The notes under the pieces: model-generated
The model's input: the letters and a program-made list of their open reading frames with translations, nothing else
What the model was told of the DNA's origin: nothing
Databases searched by the model: none
Made by a program: the position numbers and the translations under genes
Source of the DNA: Selaginella moellendorffii
Taxonomy: Eukaryota > Streptophyta > Lycopodiopsida > Selaginellales > Selaginellaceae
Direction of reading: 5' to 3'
DNA: 64,000 bases
Assembly: GCF_000143415.4 (NCBI RefSeq)
Contig: NW_003314304.1
Span: 1,416,841-1,480,840 of the forward strand
Shown here: positions 11,769 to 22,799 of the stretch, in pieces
Position numbering within the stretch: position 1 is the stretch's first letter
Layout of the letters: every line of letters begins with the position of its first letter

Positions 11769-13583
11769 GTATTGGATTATTAAATTTGGTATGCATTCTT
11801 GCCCAAATGTTCTGGGGACGATCCTACACTGCTTTCCTGCATAGCAAGTTTCCACGCCCTCCAGCTATGCCTCTGCCCAAAGCTCCTCCAGTGAGACCTG
11901 AAGAGCTGATGAACACTTACTTCAAGGGCGTGTGTGTAGGCAAAACAGCCAAAAATGTGGAGATGATCGTAACCAGTTGTGTGATCAGTCCAAAGCTCAT
12001 AAGGAGTGGTCTTCCCAGGCAGGGCACGTGTCGGTGACCGGTTTCGAACATAAACAGCCATGTTAACTGCTCACTCCAGAAAGCAGCCGGCATTCCTAGC
12101 AGCATACAGTGCGCAGCTTCTGTGATGGTGCGATTCACCCTCTCGGCAACACCATTCTGGGCATGTGCATCAGGGACAGCAAACTAGTGCTGGATTCCTG
12201 CTTTAGCACAAAACGTCTCAAATTCTCCAAAGACGAATTCTCCTTCATGATCACAACAGAGCACATGAATCAAAAAACCATGAAGATTTTCTACCAAAGC
12301 CTTGTATTGGCAGAAGCAGAAGAACACCTCTGACTTGTGAGCCAGCAGGTACACGTTCAGGTACCACGTGTAATCATCTAGGAAGGTGACTCATTCTCGA
12401 CTCTCATTCTCGAGCAAGTTCTGTTCTTGAGTTAGTACACTCCGAAGTTTGTTTGATTATGGTTGGAGGCAAACGTTACGTACTCACCTTCCTGATGATT
12501 ACACAAGGTACCTGATTGTGTTCACAAGTCAAAGGTGTTCTCCTGCTTCTGCCATAACAAGGCTTTGGTAGAAAATCTTTACAGCTGTTTAGTTCATATG
12601 ATCCACTGCAATCATGGAGGAGAATTCGTCTCTGGAGAATTCAAGACGTTTTGTGTTGAAGCTGGGATCCAGTGCCAGTTTGCTGTCCATGATGCACATG
12701 CCTAGAATGTGCTGCCGAGAGGGTGAATTGCACCATTATAGAAGCTGCGCGCTGTATGCTGCTTCATGAGGGAACGCCAGCTGCTTTCTGGGGTGAGGCA
12801 GTTAAGACGGCTGTTTATGTTCTAAACCGGTTGCCGATACGTGCCCTGCCTCCTTATAAGCTTTGGATTGGTCATGCACCTGGTTACGATCACCTCCGCA
12901 TTTTTGGCTGTGTTGCCTAGGCGCACAAGCAACGCCGAAAGCTGGAGTCAAAGGCTGAGCCATCCATTTTTTGATGCTGGGAACGCGACCAGATCTCGTC
13001 TATGCTGTTGGGATGGTTTCCCAGTTCCTCGAGAACCCTGGACCTGCACATTGGCAAGCTGTGAAGCGGATTTTCCGCTACGTTCAAGGTACCTTGCATT
13101 TGCACTTCACTATGGCGACAGGAACTTCATGGGTTCTCGGATGCGGACTGGGCGGGCGACCAGGACTCAAGGCGCTCCACCTCCGGGTATGCATTCTTGC
13201 TCCATGGGGCTGCTGTGTCCTGGAGCAGTAAGCGCCAGCCGCTGGTGGTCGAGAGAGGCAGAGTACGTTGCCCTAACCGCTTGGTTGACCCAGAGATTCC
13301 TGCTTGCACCGGCCGGATAGCTCTTGCACTGGCCGCCAATCCTCGCTTCCATTCTCGGAACACATCGAGATTCGTTTCCACTACGTGTGGGAACAAGTCC
13401 AAAATGGAAAGTTGTCGCTGGAATATTGCCCCACCGAGGCAATGGTGGCTGATATACTCACGAAGGCTTTGGCTCGAGACTCCTTTGAAAGCCATCGCGC
13501 TGCACTGGGAGTCTGCTCTCCTCTTGTTTGGGCTGCGTGGGAGGGGTAGTCCATCCTCTCAGCTGATCGAGCCAGAATGGGAG

Positions 13584-13677
13584 TGTCTAGATGTCAGCTG
13601 AAGTGGCATGTCCACGTGGTCATAAGTCATGTCGGAACGAGCTCATGAGCGTTCTTTCCACCCACATCACAACACTC
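13584..13677 (+). repeat. 3' LTR-like repeat of the copia element
   Basis: Opens with TG (TGTCTAGATG) directly after a purine run downstream of the RNase H stop, as expected for a 3' LTR, and ends ACATCACAACA like the left copy. Shorter than the left copy, implying internal deletion. Confidence 0.55.
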
Positions 13678-13679
13678 CT

Positions 13680-14185
13680 CGCCGCTGTACCTACATGCAA
13701 GAGCATGGAGCCGCTGCTGGATGTCATAGGGAGGGAGTGAGAAGCTCCAGCTGATCGATCGCAAAGTCCTTTTGAAGTAAGTCTTTGTTTCTTTACCTCT
13801 CTCATTCCTTTTCCTTTTGATCCTCATGTACCCAGTTCATTTCTAGGACAGAAAAATCGTAATGGTGGTGATGCGCTATGCCATGAATACAATGACGTGA
13901 TCCAGTCTTCTTATCTAGCCTTCAAGAAATCCTTTTGAGCACCAATGCTGACCTCTTCAGCAACGACGTAAGTGAGTATGTTACCTGGGAAATATCACTA
14001 CTCATACAAATTGCAGGTCAAGTACAGATAGTTGAGATTGCATCTGAGATGCTTCCTCTATCCATGCAGGTCAATGCATTTCCCAACTTCCTGAAAGCTT
14101 GTCTAAAATGGTTCCGTCCCAGGAATGTTGCTTCTAATTAACTCTTGCAAGAGTGGACAATGTATGTCAATCTTTTGTATTCCCG
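13680..14185. other. Unassigned stretch between copia element and SGR2 fragment
   Basis: No recognised gene. A possible pair of exon-like pieces exists around 14017-14140 (reading GQVQIVEIASEMLPLSMQ then VNAFPNFLKACLKWF) with a CAG/GT-like junction, but I cannot assign a family or a start. Confidence 0.4.
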
Positions 14186-14189
14186 GTCG

Positions 14190-14797
14190 ATTCTAGTGCT
14201 TTCAGCTTTGATCCTTTCTTCTTCTTTTGCCAGAGAGAAGAGGAGCTAGTCGCTTTATGGTGGAAAGAATATGCAGAGAGGCTTCCACTGATTGAGCTTT
14301 TGCGTGACAAGTGAGTTTCTAAGGTCGGGATGAAAATGTATGCTTCTTGTGTCCTTGGAGTTATGCAGTTCTTGCAGGGGAATCCCACTAAAGAGGAGAG
14401 AAGCTAGGATGATATGGTAGCAGAAAGGCTGTCTGGAAGTCCCGACGGTAGAGTTGACTTCATGCTACAGGTAAGTTCTACTCTTTGCTATTACGTCATT
14501 GACAAAGTTCTCCCGTGGATCAAAGGATTCAACACTCAGCACCAGTACATAACAGTGACACACGTAAACTCCTTGTTGTTCTTCCTTGATTTGCTTATAA
14601 GCATTGGCTTCTTCTCACAGGAACTACTGGCACGATCTAGACACCGCACTCTTCATAGTCAGGCACCTGTATCAGCAAATCCCTGAGGAGTCGCCAAGCA
14701 AAGTTGGAGCAGATAAGGGACTAAGAACAGGCTTTTGAGTGAATTCGGGGGCTATATCGAGAATGGCAATATGTCCCTCACTTTGTCCAGCACGTTA
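14190..14797 (+). pseudogene. SGR2: Truncated duplicate of the SGR2-like gene, introns retained
   Basis: The end of intron 2 and the start of exon 3 of the upstream gene (reading REEELVALWWKEYAE) are joined to sequence from the intron near 9870 and then to the last exons: PTKEERS-stop, GSPDGRVDFMLQ, a shortened copy of the 10087 exon, and NYWHDLDTALFIVRHLYQ. Introns between these exons are still present, so this is a DNA-level duplication, not a retrocopy. In-frame stops and a deletion inside the last exon destroy it. It abuts the decayed Helitron that begins near 14830. Confidence 0.9.
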
Positions 14798-14829
14798 CTT
14801 TAGGAAGGCCGATCCAAGTGAGATCTGAT

Positions 14830-17180
14830 TGTGAGAATGTGGGCTTCTTTTAATAGAATAAGGATAATACCTTCTTTAAGCAAGAGTTTATGTAGTGGAA
14901 GACCAAAAGGAGTAATAGAATTTAGGAATTCAATAAAAAAATCAATATCAACAAAGTCAACACTTTCTAAGTATGTATGTTACCAGATAAAGAAGAGATT
15001 ATAGCATTATTAATGGGATAAATATCATCATTAAGTAGGGTGAGTATGACTCTATTAAATGCAACATAGGGGTCTGAAATATCTTGTAAAGATGGAAAAA
15101 CAAAATCAACAATAGAAGACATTATTACTTGTGTGTAAAGTAATATAATAGATTCTGAAAAATTGGGTAAATTCATGTAATTATTACCATTTCCAATTTG
15201 AAGAAGCCAATCAGCCCATATAGAATTGTTTTCAATTAGTCTCATATTCTTTTTTAGTGGAAGTGTTCTAAAACATTTTCATAACCTATTCATTTTTCTG
15301 AATTTGAAACAATTTGTACTTGATGACTATGTGGAATAATTGGTAGTGTTTGTCTAAAGTCACCGCTTGTAATAATAATAATTCTTCCAAAAAGTAAATC
15401 ATTTTTTTAATATCTTGTAATGCTAAATTAATGGCAAAAAATGCACATTGTGAACCATACTAATTTCATCCCATATTAACACATGTGCGTTTTTAATTTT
15501 CTGGCCTACCTCACTATTAACTATAATAGCAAAAGTAGAAGTTTTATTTATTGGAACAAGAAGTTTAAAAGTTATATACAATGTCTAACCATTATGCAAT
15601 AAAGTGTTTGCAATACCTATTTAGGCCATACTAATTACATTTTATTTAAAAGTTGACATAAGTGTTAAGGAGAAAAGTTTTACTAATACCACCAAGACCA
15701 TTGATGAAAATATATCAATTTTTCTCGATTGGGTTGTTAATCATGCTGAGGATATCATTGTATATAATCTATTGTTCATCATTAAATTGAAGTAAATTTT
15801 GTTCTACAGAATGAATGAATTGTGTCAAATTAATATGATTATCTGTATCAAAATTTGTAAAACATAAAGACAATTTATAGTCTTGATTGGATTTTCCATA
15901 TAGATTGAATTTCCTATTTATATCATATAAAGCACGCTCATAACAAACTAATGGATCTATTAGCACAAAATCTTCAAAATAAGAGTTTTTGAATGTTTCC
16001 CATAAGGAATAAGAATTTTTTGGACTACAAAAGACACATAAAAAAGTAAACTATTGTCTTAATTATGGTGGCATTTTGAAAGAGCAAACATCTTCTAAAC
16101 ATTTTTCCCATTTTGTATCGTCTGCTAAAAGTCCCATAGCAGATGTAGTCAATTGAAATGTTTTGAAATAAGTATTATGACTTATTTTTAGATCATTAAA
16201 AGAAGTAGCCCCTCTTTTATAAAACAATATAAAACGTAAATGATAAAGTTCAATAGTAGATGGGGAAACAGAATACACAAGTGAGATAACATTTTGTTGA
16301 TATCTAATTTGCCACTGGTAAGTGCGTTTTTTAAATATATAATGTAGAGGAATTTCAAGATACATATACTGCCTTGCATTTATATCATATCTATTTAATT
16401 CAAACCATTTTGTTAATATAATACCATTTTGAGCAGCTCTTTGAAGTTCAATTTGCTCATTACCTTCAATGAAATAGACATTTCAAAAATTCTCTAAATG
16501 AACAGGAAGACAAGCTAAAAGTGTTGAACAGTTATGCATTTTAAATTGAAAAAGTCTCCATATAACATATAGAGTAGAAATATAATAGGTATTTAGAAAA
16601 TTTGAAATTTCACCTCAGTTTAAACTATTATCATATTGTTGAGTTATTGAATGGATTTCAATCATAGCCTTTGTAAACATATTGAAATAAATATTTAATA
16701 TGTTTTATAGTTGCACATATTTCAATATTTATATGAGATTTATATTTTTTATGAAAGTACTTGTTATAAGGTACAATCCATATGACAACCATTTTTAAAA
16801 ACTGTACATTTATTGTTTGGTCTATAATAATCTGAATATCCATTAAATGAAAATGTTGTTTCATAATTAATTTTTTAATTAAGGACCATTACCCCTTAAA
16901 GTGTTAGTGTTAGCAGCCATTGATGCAAATGCAAAGGCACTATTATAGTGTCTAATATTAGTTCTAAAATTAGAGTTTTTGTTTTACTTGTAAAGCATAA
17001 GTAAAGTATTTGGCAAAGGTAATACAGGTGGCAATATCACTTGACCATGTTAACAACATATAACAATGTTCTCATCTTTAAAATGTGATGCATTACAAAA
17101 AACACAAGTAGATGATAAAAGACTAATTTCAAAAGTTGAAATTTTTGAATCTTTGTAAATAGTGTGACTTGCTAGTGTCA
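14830..17180 (-). mobile_element. Decayed Helitron (RepHel helicase region)
   Basis: Minus-strand fragments follow the order of a plant Helitron protein. About 17120-16990: STCVFCNASHF, then a CC-stop-HGQVILPPV junction of the N-terminal zinc-like region. About 16865-16660: VPYNKY and HINIEICATIKHIKYLFQYVYKG. About 16365-16063: YLEIPLHYIF, RGATSFNDL, MGLLADDTKWEKCLEDV. About 15966-15769: a further stretch before the helicase. About 15700: a degenerate Walker A (GGISKTFL) in a PIF1-type helicase. About 15450: LIWDEISMVH. About 15245-14840: SIWADWLLQIGNG, then EFLNSITPFGLPLHKLLLKEG. Stops and frameshifts throughout make it inactive. The 5' TC and 3' CTRR hairpin ends were not located. The region is markedly AT-rich compared with the genes. 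Confidence 0.85.
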
Positions 17181-17189
17181 TTTGTGAAG

Positions 17190-19015
17190 GTGGTGATGGT
17201 GTAGTGGATATTGCTTGATATATATGTATTTCATTTTGATCTGATGTTTATCAGAATTGTTGGTATCGAAATTCTTATCAAAATTATTGGCTTTTCTTAT
17301 AGTTATAAGAAAATGACAAAGGCAAAGCATAATTTGAAATTTTCAAGTACAAAGCTAGAAAACTATAGCTTATACAAGTTTGTGTTTGTAAACAAACTCG
17401 AATTTGCAAGAGAAATATGTAACAGTGTTTAGTATGTGGTGGAGGCTAAGATATAAACAAACACGAAGTTGTTGTGTGCTTGGTTCTGTGTGCCTATCTA
17501 GGGTCTTTCAATTGCTTGCTAAAAAAGGGTGTGCTACAAACTAAGAAGAAAAATTTATTTTATGTTGAGTTGTTGTGATTCTTGGCAATGCCCTCAAGCC
17601 CAAAACCTAATCATGAGATTTAGGGTTATGTGAAACAAGAGCTAAAAAAGTGTGACGGATTGGATTTAACCCTTTTGGGCAATCGGCATCGCAAGGCATC
17701 GAAGTTTGTTGCTGCCTTAGCTACAGCAGTAGCGGTGTTAAATTGGTTGCCATAGCTCAAGAATCTCTAATGCCACTACAGAGTGACAGTAAGAAAGCTT
17801 GGCTATGAAAATTAAATGAAAATCAGTAAGCAGTGGTCAATCATAGTGGAGCTCTTGCAGTACAGTGTAAGCAATGAAATTTCATCTCTCCAAGTGCTAA
17901 GCTGATCTAAGGCATGGAAATCATGATCAGCAGCTATGGATTGACCACAAGAGTGCCATGGATTTCAATCCCCCTCTAGTTGCCAAGAGATCTCCGGTGA
18001 CAAAAGTTTCCTTGTAGTCTATGCTAGATTTTCGAGAGCATCAAGCACTCCAGCAGCAGCAGCAGCACCAGCAGCATAGGATCAGGCCAGGCACACAGGT
18101 GAAGGGAAAATCTGAGTCGAAAGGGATGGATTTCTTGAGTTGATTTCTTCATGATGACAAAGAAATGAAGGATCTCATACTTTCACCAGGTTTGGGACTT
18201 TGCCGAAAAAGCATGGCTGCTTTCCTAGCTGTGTTCTCCAGTTCAAATGGTTTCCTAGCAAAAATTCCTTGTTCTCGATGGATTTCTTGATGATGGGCTC
18301 TCTGCATTGCTTCCTAAAAAGCTGGAGATGATTTTGAGAAGTATAACCTGGTTATAGTTTTTCTTTGGCTGCTTGATCCCTGATCTTTCTACAGCCCTCT
18401 TGTTCGAGCAATGTTGCTGCCGGCCCGAGCCTAGTACCTGGAGGAGTGCAAAATGCCCTTGCATTCATCACCAAAATGGTTAAAAAGAAAAAGAGAGAAA
18501 GATACCTGGTCACCACGTCTAGAACTCTTCCAAACTGGCACACTGTCACCTTCCAAACTGGCACACTATCACCTGACCGATCCTGCTCCAGTCACCAGAT
18601 CTTCCTCGTGGCCTTGAGCTGCTGCTGCTGCTTGAGCAATCATGATGCCTAGATAGATGCAGCCATAGTCAACACATTTGCATGCAACATGTGTCACCAG
18701 GCCTTCCTCTCCTGCCACATGCAATTTGGCCACCTCCCATTGGCCAGGAGCAAACATCAGTGCAATTATTCACTAACACACCCTCCATTGGACAGACAGT
18801 TGCGATTGGCTGGATCTGGCGGCCTAAAAAGTTCGGCAACTCCTCCTTATTATGATAGATTCTTGTTAATTTTCTTATTGGCGCTCTTATTTTTCACCTT
18901 TTTTTATTTTTGAATTTTTCTGTGGGCCATATATAATTAATTATATATCTCTAACTCAATTCTCCCCTTCCTCATAAATTCCTTAGTTTCCCATGTAATG
19001 TCCTTTTAACTACTA
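17190..19015. other. Long intergenic region without recognised genes
   Basis: AT-rich to about 17.6 kb, then mixed composition. Contents I can point to: a CAG-type triplet run at about 18050-18075, a 19-base unit (CCAAACTGGCACACT-TCACC) in two copies at about 18528-18570, and T-rich tracts near 18890. Open frames are short and match nothing I know. Confidence 0.5.
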
Positions 19016-19021
19016 AACCTT

Positions 19022-19322
19022 TAGTTGATGGAAACAGCTCCAGCCCTGGATCAGAGACAATCTCCAACCCATCATCACCACCCTTCTATGGCACCCAGAA
19101 AGATGCCACGACTATTCAACGGGCGAGTGTAACCATGGTCCTGAAATCCCTAAAGACCCCAACCTAATTATCTAGGATCTATGGCTTACACTGAGGAGCT
19201 CTTGGACTTGGCGCTATCTGAGAAGCTGCTTGGTATTGATTGGCATACAGGGTTGAAGATGGAAATATCAAACACCTCTGTCCCCAAGATAGGCATACCT
19301 TCATTACTTACTGCTCTTATCA
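19022..19322 (-). pseudogene. Fragment of F-box/kelch-like gene (copy of 23665-23940)
   Basis: Nearly collinear with 23665-23940, sharing GGAAACAGCTCCAGCCCTGG, ATCAGAGACAATCTCC, GAGGAGCTCTTGGACTTGGC and CCCAAGATAGGC, with several small indels. It corresponds to the 5' part of the minus-strand beta-propeller-like pseudogene at 22800-23960. The two copies lie in the same orientation and bracket the PPR fragment and DXR pseudogene. Confidence 0.65.
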
Positions 19323-19524
19323 TCACAAGCTAGATTCTACAAATTGGGTTCTATGTGGTGGAATGCGCAGGAGTGGCCTTTCGTATCATTTTGTGATCTC
19401 GAGGTAAATGATATATTTTTTTGTATAACATTTTTTTTTTTTTTTCTTAGTATTAAGATATAAAATGGATCATAAAGGGCAAGGACTGGACTTTCAAGAT
19501 TGCATCAATTGTAAAAAGTAAATC

Positions 19525-20049
19525 CTATTCACCATAACAGTGGTGAAAGGAGTTGTAGAGCGCCTTGATTGTCTTATGAAGAAGAACCGTAATCCATCCC
19601 TGCCAAAGAACAAAAAGAATTAAGCAAAAAGCATAGGTTGGTGTTTCCTTCAAAACGTTCGCCAGCATCACGTAAGGCAAGTGCTTCCCCAGACTTTTGG
19701 AGTGAGTCGTCTCCAAAACATTCTCCGCTCCCTCGACTCCGGAGCTAATGCCATCCGAGTGTGTGATGCAAGCTCCAACGAAGGATATCCAGCCGATAGC
19801 TCCAGGCCTGAGAGGCACCGAATTCAGCAACTCGTGAGCCTCCGTTAACTTCCCAACTCTTCCCAGGATGTCAGCCACGCAGCAGTAGTGCTCCCTTCCG
19901 GCGATAAGGAAGTTTAGGGCTCTTGGTTTGTCGTTGCAAAGGCTGCGATATTTCGAGCGATTGACCGCGCGTCTAGCGATTTCTGGGAGCTGCCGATGGC
20001 TTTGGAGGCTGTCTTTAGCAAATGCTTTTCTGGAGCTGGGATTTCTCAT
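19525..20049 (-). pseudogene. PPR protein C-terminal fragment
   Basis: The 174-residue frame holds the end of a PLS-class PPR protein: EHYCCVADILGRVGKLTEAHELL (the conserved E-H-Y-x-C stretch), IGWISFVGACITHSD, then ENVLE and PYVMLANVLKET, which matches the E-motif region. No upstream PPR array is present on this strand, and the N-terminal 60 residues do not resemble PPR motifs. It is best read as a 5'-truncated gene fragment; a short expressed protein cannot be excluded. Confidence 0.65.
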
Positions 20050-20179
20050 GGATGTGGAAATTTCTTTCTAGGAGCTGAGCTCGAGCTCCAGGTCGTGTTT
20101 CACAGGAAGGAAATTGGCAGTAACAGGTGTGTGAGACACGTTTTCGACAGCGACAGTGCTCATTCGTTCTAGCTTTGCA

Positions 20180-22065
20180 TGTTTGCAGGCGCTCAATGTG
20201 GTACCTCCTCCAGTACGCAGGAGTACCCAAGAAATGCTGGTTCCTCTAAGATACGCTGCTCGTCAAATGATCCTCCCTCAGCTTGGCCAGGCAGAGCAAT
20301 GGTGGATGGAGCTAGGAAAAAATCCTGGGATGGACCAAAGCCCATTTCACTTCTTGGATCCACGGGCTCCATCGGCACACAGGTTAGAATCCCTGTTTTC
20401 CTTCGTTTTCTATGCAAGCGATGAGGATGCTAACGTGGTGTTGTGCCAGACACTTGACATCGTCTTGGAAAACCCCGACAGATTCGAAGTTGTTGGCCTG
20501 GCTGCTGGCTCAAACGTTACACTTGTTGCTGATCAGGTAAACTACGAATTGGTCAGCCGTCGTATCTGTTTTATACGAGCTTACACTGCCAATCAACAGG
20601 TCAGGAGATTCAAACCAAGCATGGTTGGGATTCGAGACAGAATTGAAAGAAGCCATTGCTGATCTTGACGAAAAGCCAGAGATTGTCGTTGGGACGAAGG
20701 AATTGTACAGGTACTTCGATTTTCTCAGTTGTTCTTTCTCTTTCTTTTTTTTCTCTTGTGTTTGCTTTTTTTGCCCTTCAGATAGCGTGTCATCCAGAGG
20801 CAGTAGAAGTTGTGGCAGGAATCGTTGGTTGTGCTGGCCTCAAGGTAAGCGTACATCAAGCACTTAGGCATGTACAATAATATTCTTTGCAGCCTACAGT
20901 AGCAGCAATAGCAGCTGGAAAGGATATTGCTCTAGCCAACAAGGAAACTCTCATAGCCGGCGGTCCATATGTTCTACCTCTTGCAAAGAAACACGGAATC
21001 AACATCCTACCTGCGGACTCAGAACATTCCGCAATTTTCCAGGTGATGTATTTTCTTTCCTCCAACAGTGCTTGTTTCTAACATTCAACCATGCGTATTT
21101 CAGTGCATTCAGGGGCTTCCAGAGGGCGGAATGCGTAGGATTTCTCTCACAGCATCTGGTGGAGCGTTCAGGTTCGTTATACTTTACCAATCCAAACTGA
21201 ACTTCTCTTTAAAAATCAGGGACTGGCCAGTGGAAAGGCTCAAGGACGTCAAACCAGCAGATGCGCTGAAGCATCCAAACTGGAGTATGGGAAAGAAAAT
21301 TACAGTGGATTCGGCAACCTTGATGAACAAGGTATAAAAAACATTTTTATAAGCTGATATTTTGTCTGCTGAACTAACATCTTCTGCTGGCAGGGACTTG
21401 AGGTCATTGAAGCTCACTATTTGTTTGGAGCTGACTATGATGACATTGACATTGTTATCCATCCCCAATCGATTATACCCTCCATAATCAAGACACAGGT
21501 AATATTAGTTGAATGCTGCGTCAACACACAACTATTAAATACAGGATTCCTCCATTCTGGTGCAATTGGGGCGCCCTGACATGCGACTACCTATTCGTTA
21601 CACGGCCGGATAGGATTCCATGCTCAGAAATCACCTGGCCAAGGCTTGATTTTGTCAAGTAAGCTTCAGATTTTATCACCTTGTCGTTTGGAAACATTTA
21701 TTCACACCGGAGCTTTGAAACAGGACTGGATTGCTAACGTTCAAAGCTCCCGACCGAGCAAAGGATCCATCCATGGACATATCCTACACAGCTGGAAGAA
21801 TGGGAGGAACCATGACAGGAGTCATGAGTGCGGCCAACGAGAAAGCAGTGGAGCTCTTCCTAGACGAGAAGTAAGCAAAATAGTTGGTTTCCAAGGATTC
21901 TTTTCTCATGATTGGTTATTTCGACATCATCAGATTGATCGAGAAGACTTGCAAAACGCACGAGTGAGTTTTGTCAAGGAGCCAAGCCTGGATGTTATCC
22001 TCGCATCCGACCGATGGGCCCGGATTTACGCTGTGGAAGTCGCAGCACAGGCCCCTCCGGTATGA
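20180..22065 (+). pseudogene. DXR: 1-deoxy-D-xylulose-5-phosphate reductoisomerase (DXR) pseudogene, introns retained
   Basis: DXR makes 2-C-methylerythritol 4-phosphate in the plastid MEP isoprenoid pathway. Nearly the whole mature enzyme is recognisable in order: [14 protein letters not shown]-loop [148 protein letters not shown], then [39 protein letters not shown] and VKEPSLDVILASDRWA. Lesions: two opposite frame shifts around 20640 and 20690 with a TGA between them; about 8 bases lost at 21602 removing part of the TMSW stretch and giving a TAG; the acceptor before IGYFDII near 21913 reads CAT instead of CAG; and a further frame change near 21965. No transit-peptide exon was found. Introns are still in place, so this is a duplicated gene that died. 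Confidence 0.88.
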
Positions 22066-22799
22066 GAATATATATACACTTCGGTTCTTTGAACTAAAAG
22101 CTCTTGTTGCTTGCGGTTCTCGATCGACTTCACTCGTAAAACGTTTCTTCCATCTTCGTAGTCAGGGACAGGGTCCAAGAATGTACGCTGGAGGTCTCAA
22201 AGTCGGTGGATCTTTCTCGTTATCACGCGAGGAAGAATGGTGAGTCGTAACCATGAGCACCAGCAGCAGCAGGATGATCGCAATGAGCGCGCACTTCCGG
22301 GAGCTCCTCTGGCATAATGGCTGCGAGTTCCCTGTCGACGTAGTTGGCCGCCATGTGATCATATCTCAATGAGCTTCCACCAGCACAGCCATGTCAAGGA
22401 AAATCTTCTTGATCTCCTTTCCCTCTCCCGGATCTCCTCATACTGGATCAAACACCGGTCTCGACTCTTGATGGTCTTGTGCTGCACCGTCCAATAGACA
22501 AGATCTGACAGACAAACTTGAACATGTCACTCGCCTCTCAAACTTGATCATCCACATCTACAGTAAATGTGGCATTCAGGAGAAAAACTCATGTATGCCC
22601 GAAGTTCATCCACATCTGCTTCATGCCCGTGCGACGCTTTCTCGTTAGCTGTCATTGAGCTGTGACTAGGAAGACCATGGATGTATTTCCTTAGCCATGC
22701 TCTCGAGGCCTGTGACAAAATAAACACCGTGCTCAGTGCACTTTCGTGAGTTGGATTTCAATTTAAACAACAAGCATTAACATGCTATTGCATCAAAAG
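22066..22799. other. Intergenic stretch, possible faint PPR remnant
   Basis: Around 22525-22585 the plus strand reads RLSNLIIHIYSKCGIQEKN, which resembles a PPR motif, but stops and frame changes surround it. Nothing else is recognised. Confidence 0.35.

Larger units (their letters stand above)
11650..13677. mobile_element. Rearranged Ty1/copia retrotransposon with inverted integrase copies
   Basis: A short LTR-like repeat occurs at about 11650-11768 and 13584-13677 (shared GTGGCATGTCCACGTGGTCAT, GAACGAGCTC and CATCACAACA). The left copy is followed by a primer-site-like TGGTATTGGATT; the right copy starts TGTCTAGATG after a purine tract. Between them lie two divergent copies of the same copia integrase fragment, minus at 11930-12400 and plus at 12430-12918, so the centre is a fold-back. 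Both spell VNRTI(T)EAAxCML and PxELWxxHxxGYDHLxIFGC with stops. The plus copy jumps straight to the end of reverse transcriptase and RNase H (RPDLVYAVGMVSQFLENPGPAHW; GAAVSWSSKRQ; IEIRFHYVWEQ; VADILTKALARDSF). Gag, protease and most reverse transcriptase are absent. Non-autonomous and dead. Confidence 0.8.

Noticed and set aside
13127-13495. 122-codon minus-strand frame
   Set aside because: Antisense to the copia RNase H sequence, which is recognisable on the plus strand.
18045-18080. CAG repeat as possible coding poly-Gln
   Set aside because: No reading frame extends through it with start and stop; treated as a microsatellite.
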